The notes beneath the pieces were generated by a model. That model did no database searches. It was given only the letters and a program-made list of their open reading frames with translations, and was not told the DNA's origin. Below, piece after piece: positions 63,953-64,000 of a stretch of 64,000 nucleotides of DNA; within the stretch, counting starts at the first letter, position 1; each line of letters opens with the position of its first letter. The stretch is from an uncultured Sphingobacteriaceae bacterium (GTDB lineage: Bacteria; Bacteroidota; Bacteroidia; Sphingobacteriales; Sphingobacteriaceae): the NCBI GenBank assembly GCA_946480915.1, contig CAMLLO010000015.1, positions 46,003 through 110,002 of the forward strand, given 5' to 3'. A program made the translations under genes and the position numbers.

Positions 63953-64000
63953 TTACTTAATCAAATGATTATCATCATCAGGGAATACCAAAATTGGATT
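63953..64000 (-). CDS. Possible C-terminal end of a gene entering from the right
   Basis: On the minus strand a frame from the window edge reads NPILVFPDDDNHLIK then TAA. Fifteen codons are too few to identify a protein; the reading is plausible because the rest of this region is minus-strand genes. Confidence 0.35.
   Translation of the reverse strand, partial: NPILVFPDDDNHLIK

Overview
The window looks like chromosomal DNA of a Bacteroidota bacterium, most probably Sphingobacteriaceae (Pedobacter/Mucilaginibacter-like). Evidence: AT-rich sequence, mostly weak Shine-Dalgarno sites, several -7 elements of the TAnnTTTG type, a very long IF-2 (1016 aa), an S16 with a long acidic tail, a GH2 beta-galactosidase with its own LacI regulator, a Bacteroidota-type FtsH, and many single-domain response regulators. 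It is mainly core genome. I see no transposase, integrase, CRISPR array, rRNA or tRNA gene, and no gene-free stretch longer than 300 bases.

Layout. 1-6.6 kb: signalling cluster on the minus strand with two single-domain receivers, a PAS histidine kinase whose N-terminal module also exists as a free 98-aa protein, and a NarX/NarL-type kinase-regulator pair. 6.8-13.1 kb: DUF3606 protein, type II NADH dehydrogenase, Cu(I) ATPase plus chaperone, and an XdhC/MocA-type pair for molybdenum hydroxylase maturation. 13.2-17.7 kb: lacI, aldo/keto reductase and beta-galactosidase with two matching operator-like sites. 17.7-22.7 kb: lnt, PH/SHOCT protein, rsmI, a DUF1016 remnant without its nuclease domain, a GNAT enzyme and a frameshifted methyltransferase. 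22.8-31.7 kb: serS, a receiver, recO, dgkA, an MMPL/RND exporter, aat, a TonB-domain protein, rbfA and hflX. 31.8-34.9 kb: trpE-trpG-trpC with an unannotated leader peptide carrying three consecutive Trp codons, a terminator hairpin and a promoter, which together form a complete attenuator. 35-45 kb: receiver, msrA, M16 peptidase, def, nfu, mrp, an AsmA-like/GT51 fusion, hpt, psd and rplS.

45.4-48.8 kb: the conserved rpsP-rimM-trmD-rplS order is interrupted between trmD and rplS by a three-gene islet. It holds an Xre-like protein, a divergent HTH-like 104-aa protein and a histidine-kinase-like protein that lacks the phosphoacceptor His; a 13-bp inverted repeat sits in the divergent promoter region. 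This is the best candidate for an undescribed system. 49-56.7 kb: birA-dsbD-pfkA-gmhA, divergent from rsfS-ftsH, then a LUD-domain gene. 56.8-64 kb: rimP-nusA-infB behind a leader hairpin, a small membrane protein, an acyl-CoA dehydrogenase and rfaE2. gmhA and rfaE2 both serve ADP-heptose synthesis but lie about 14 kb apart.

All calls rest on reading the sequence and recalled family motifs. No database search was run.
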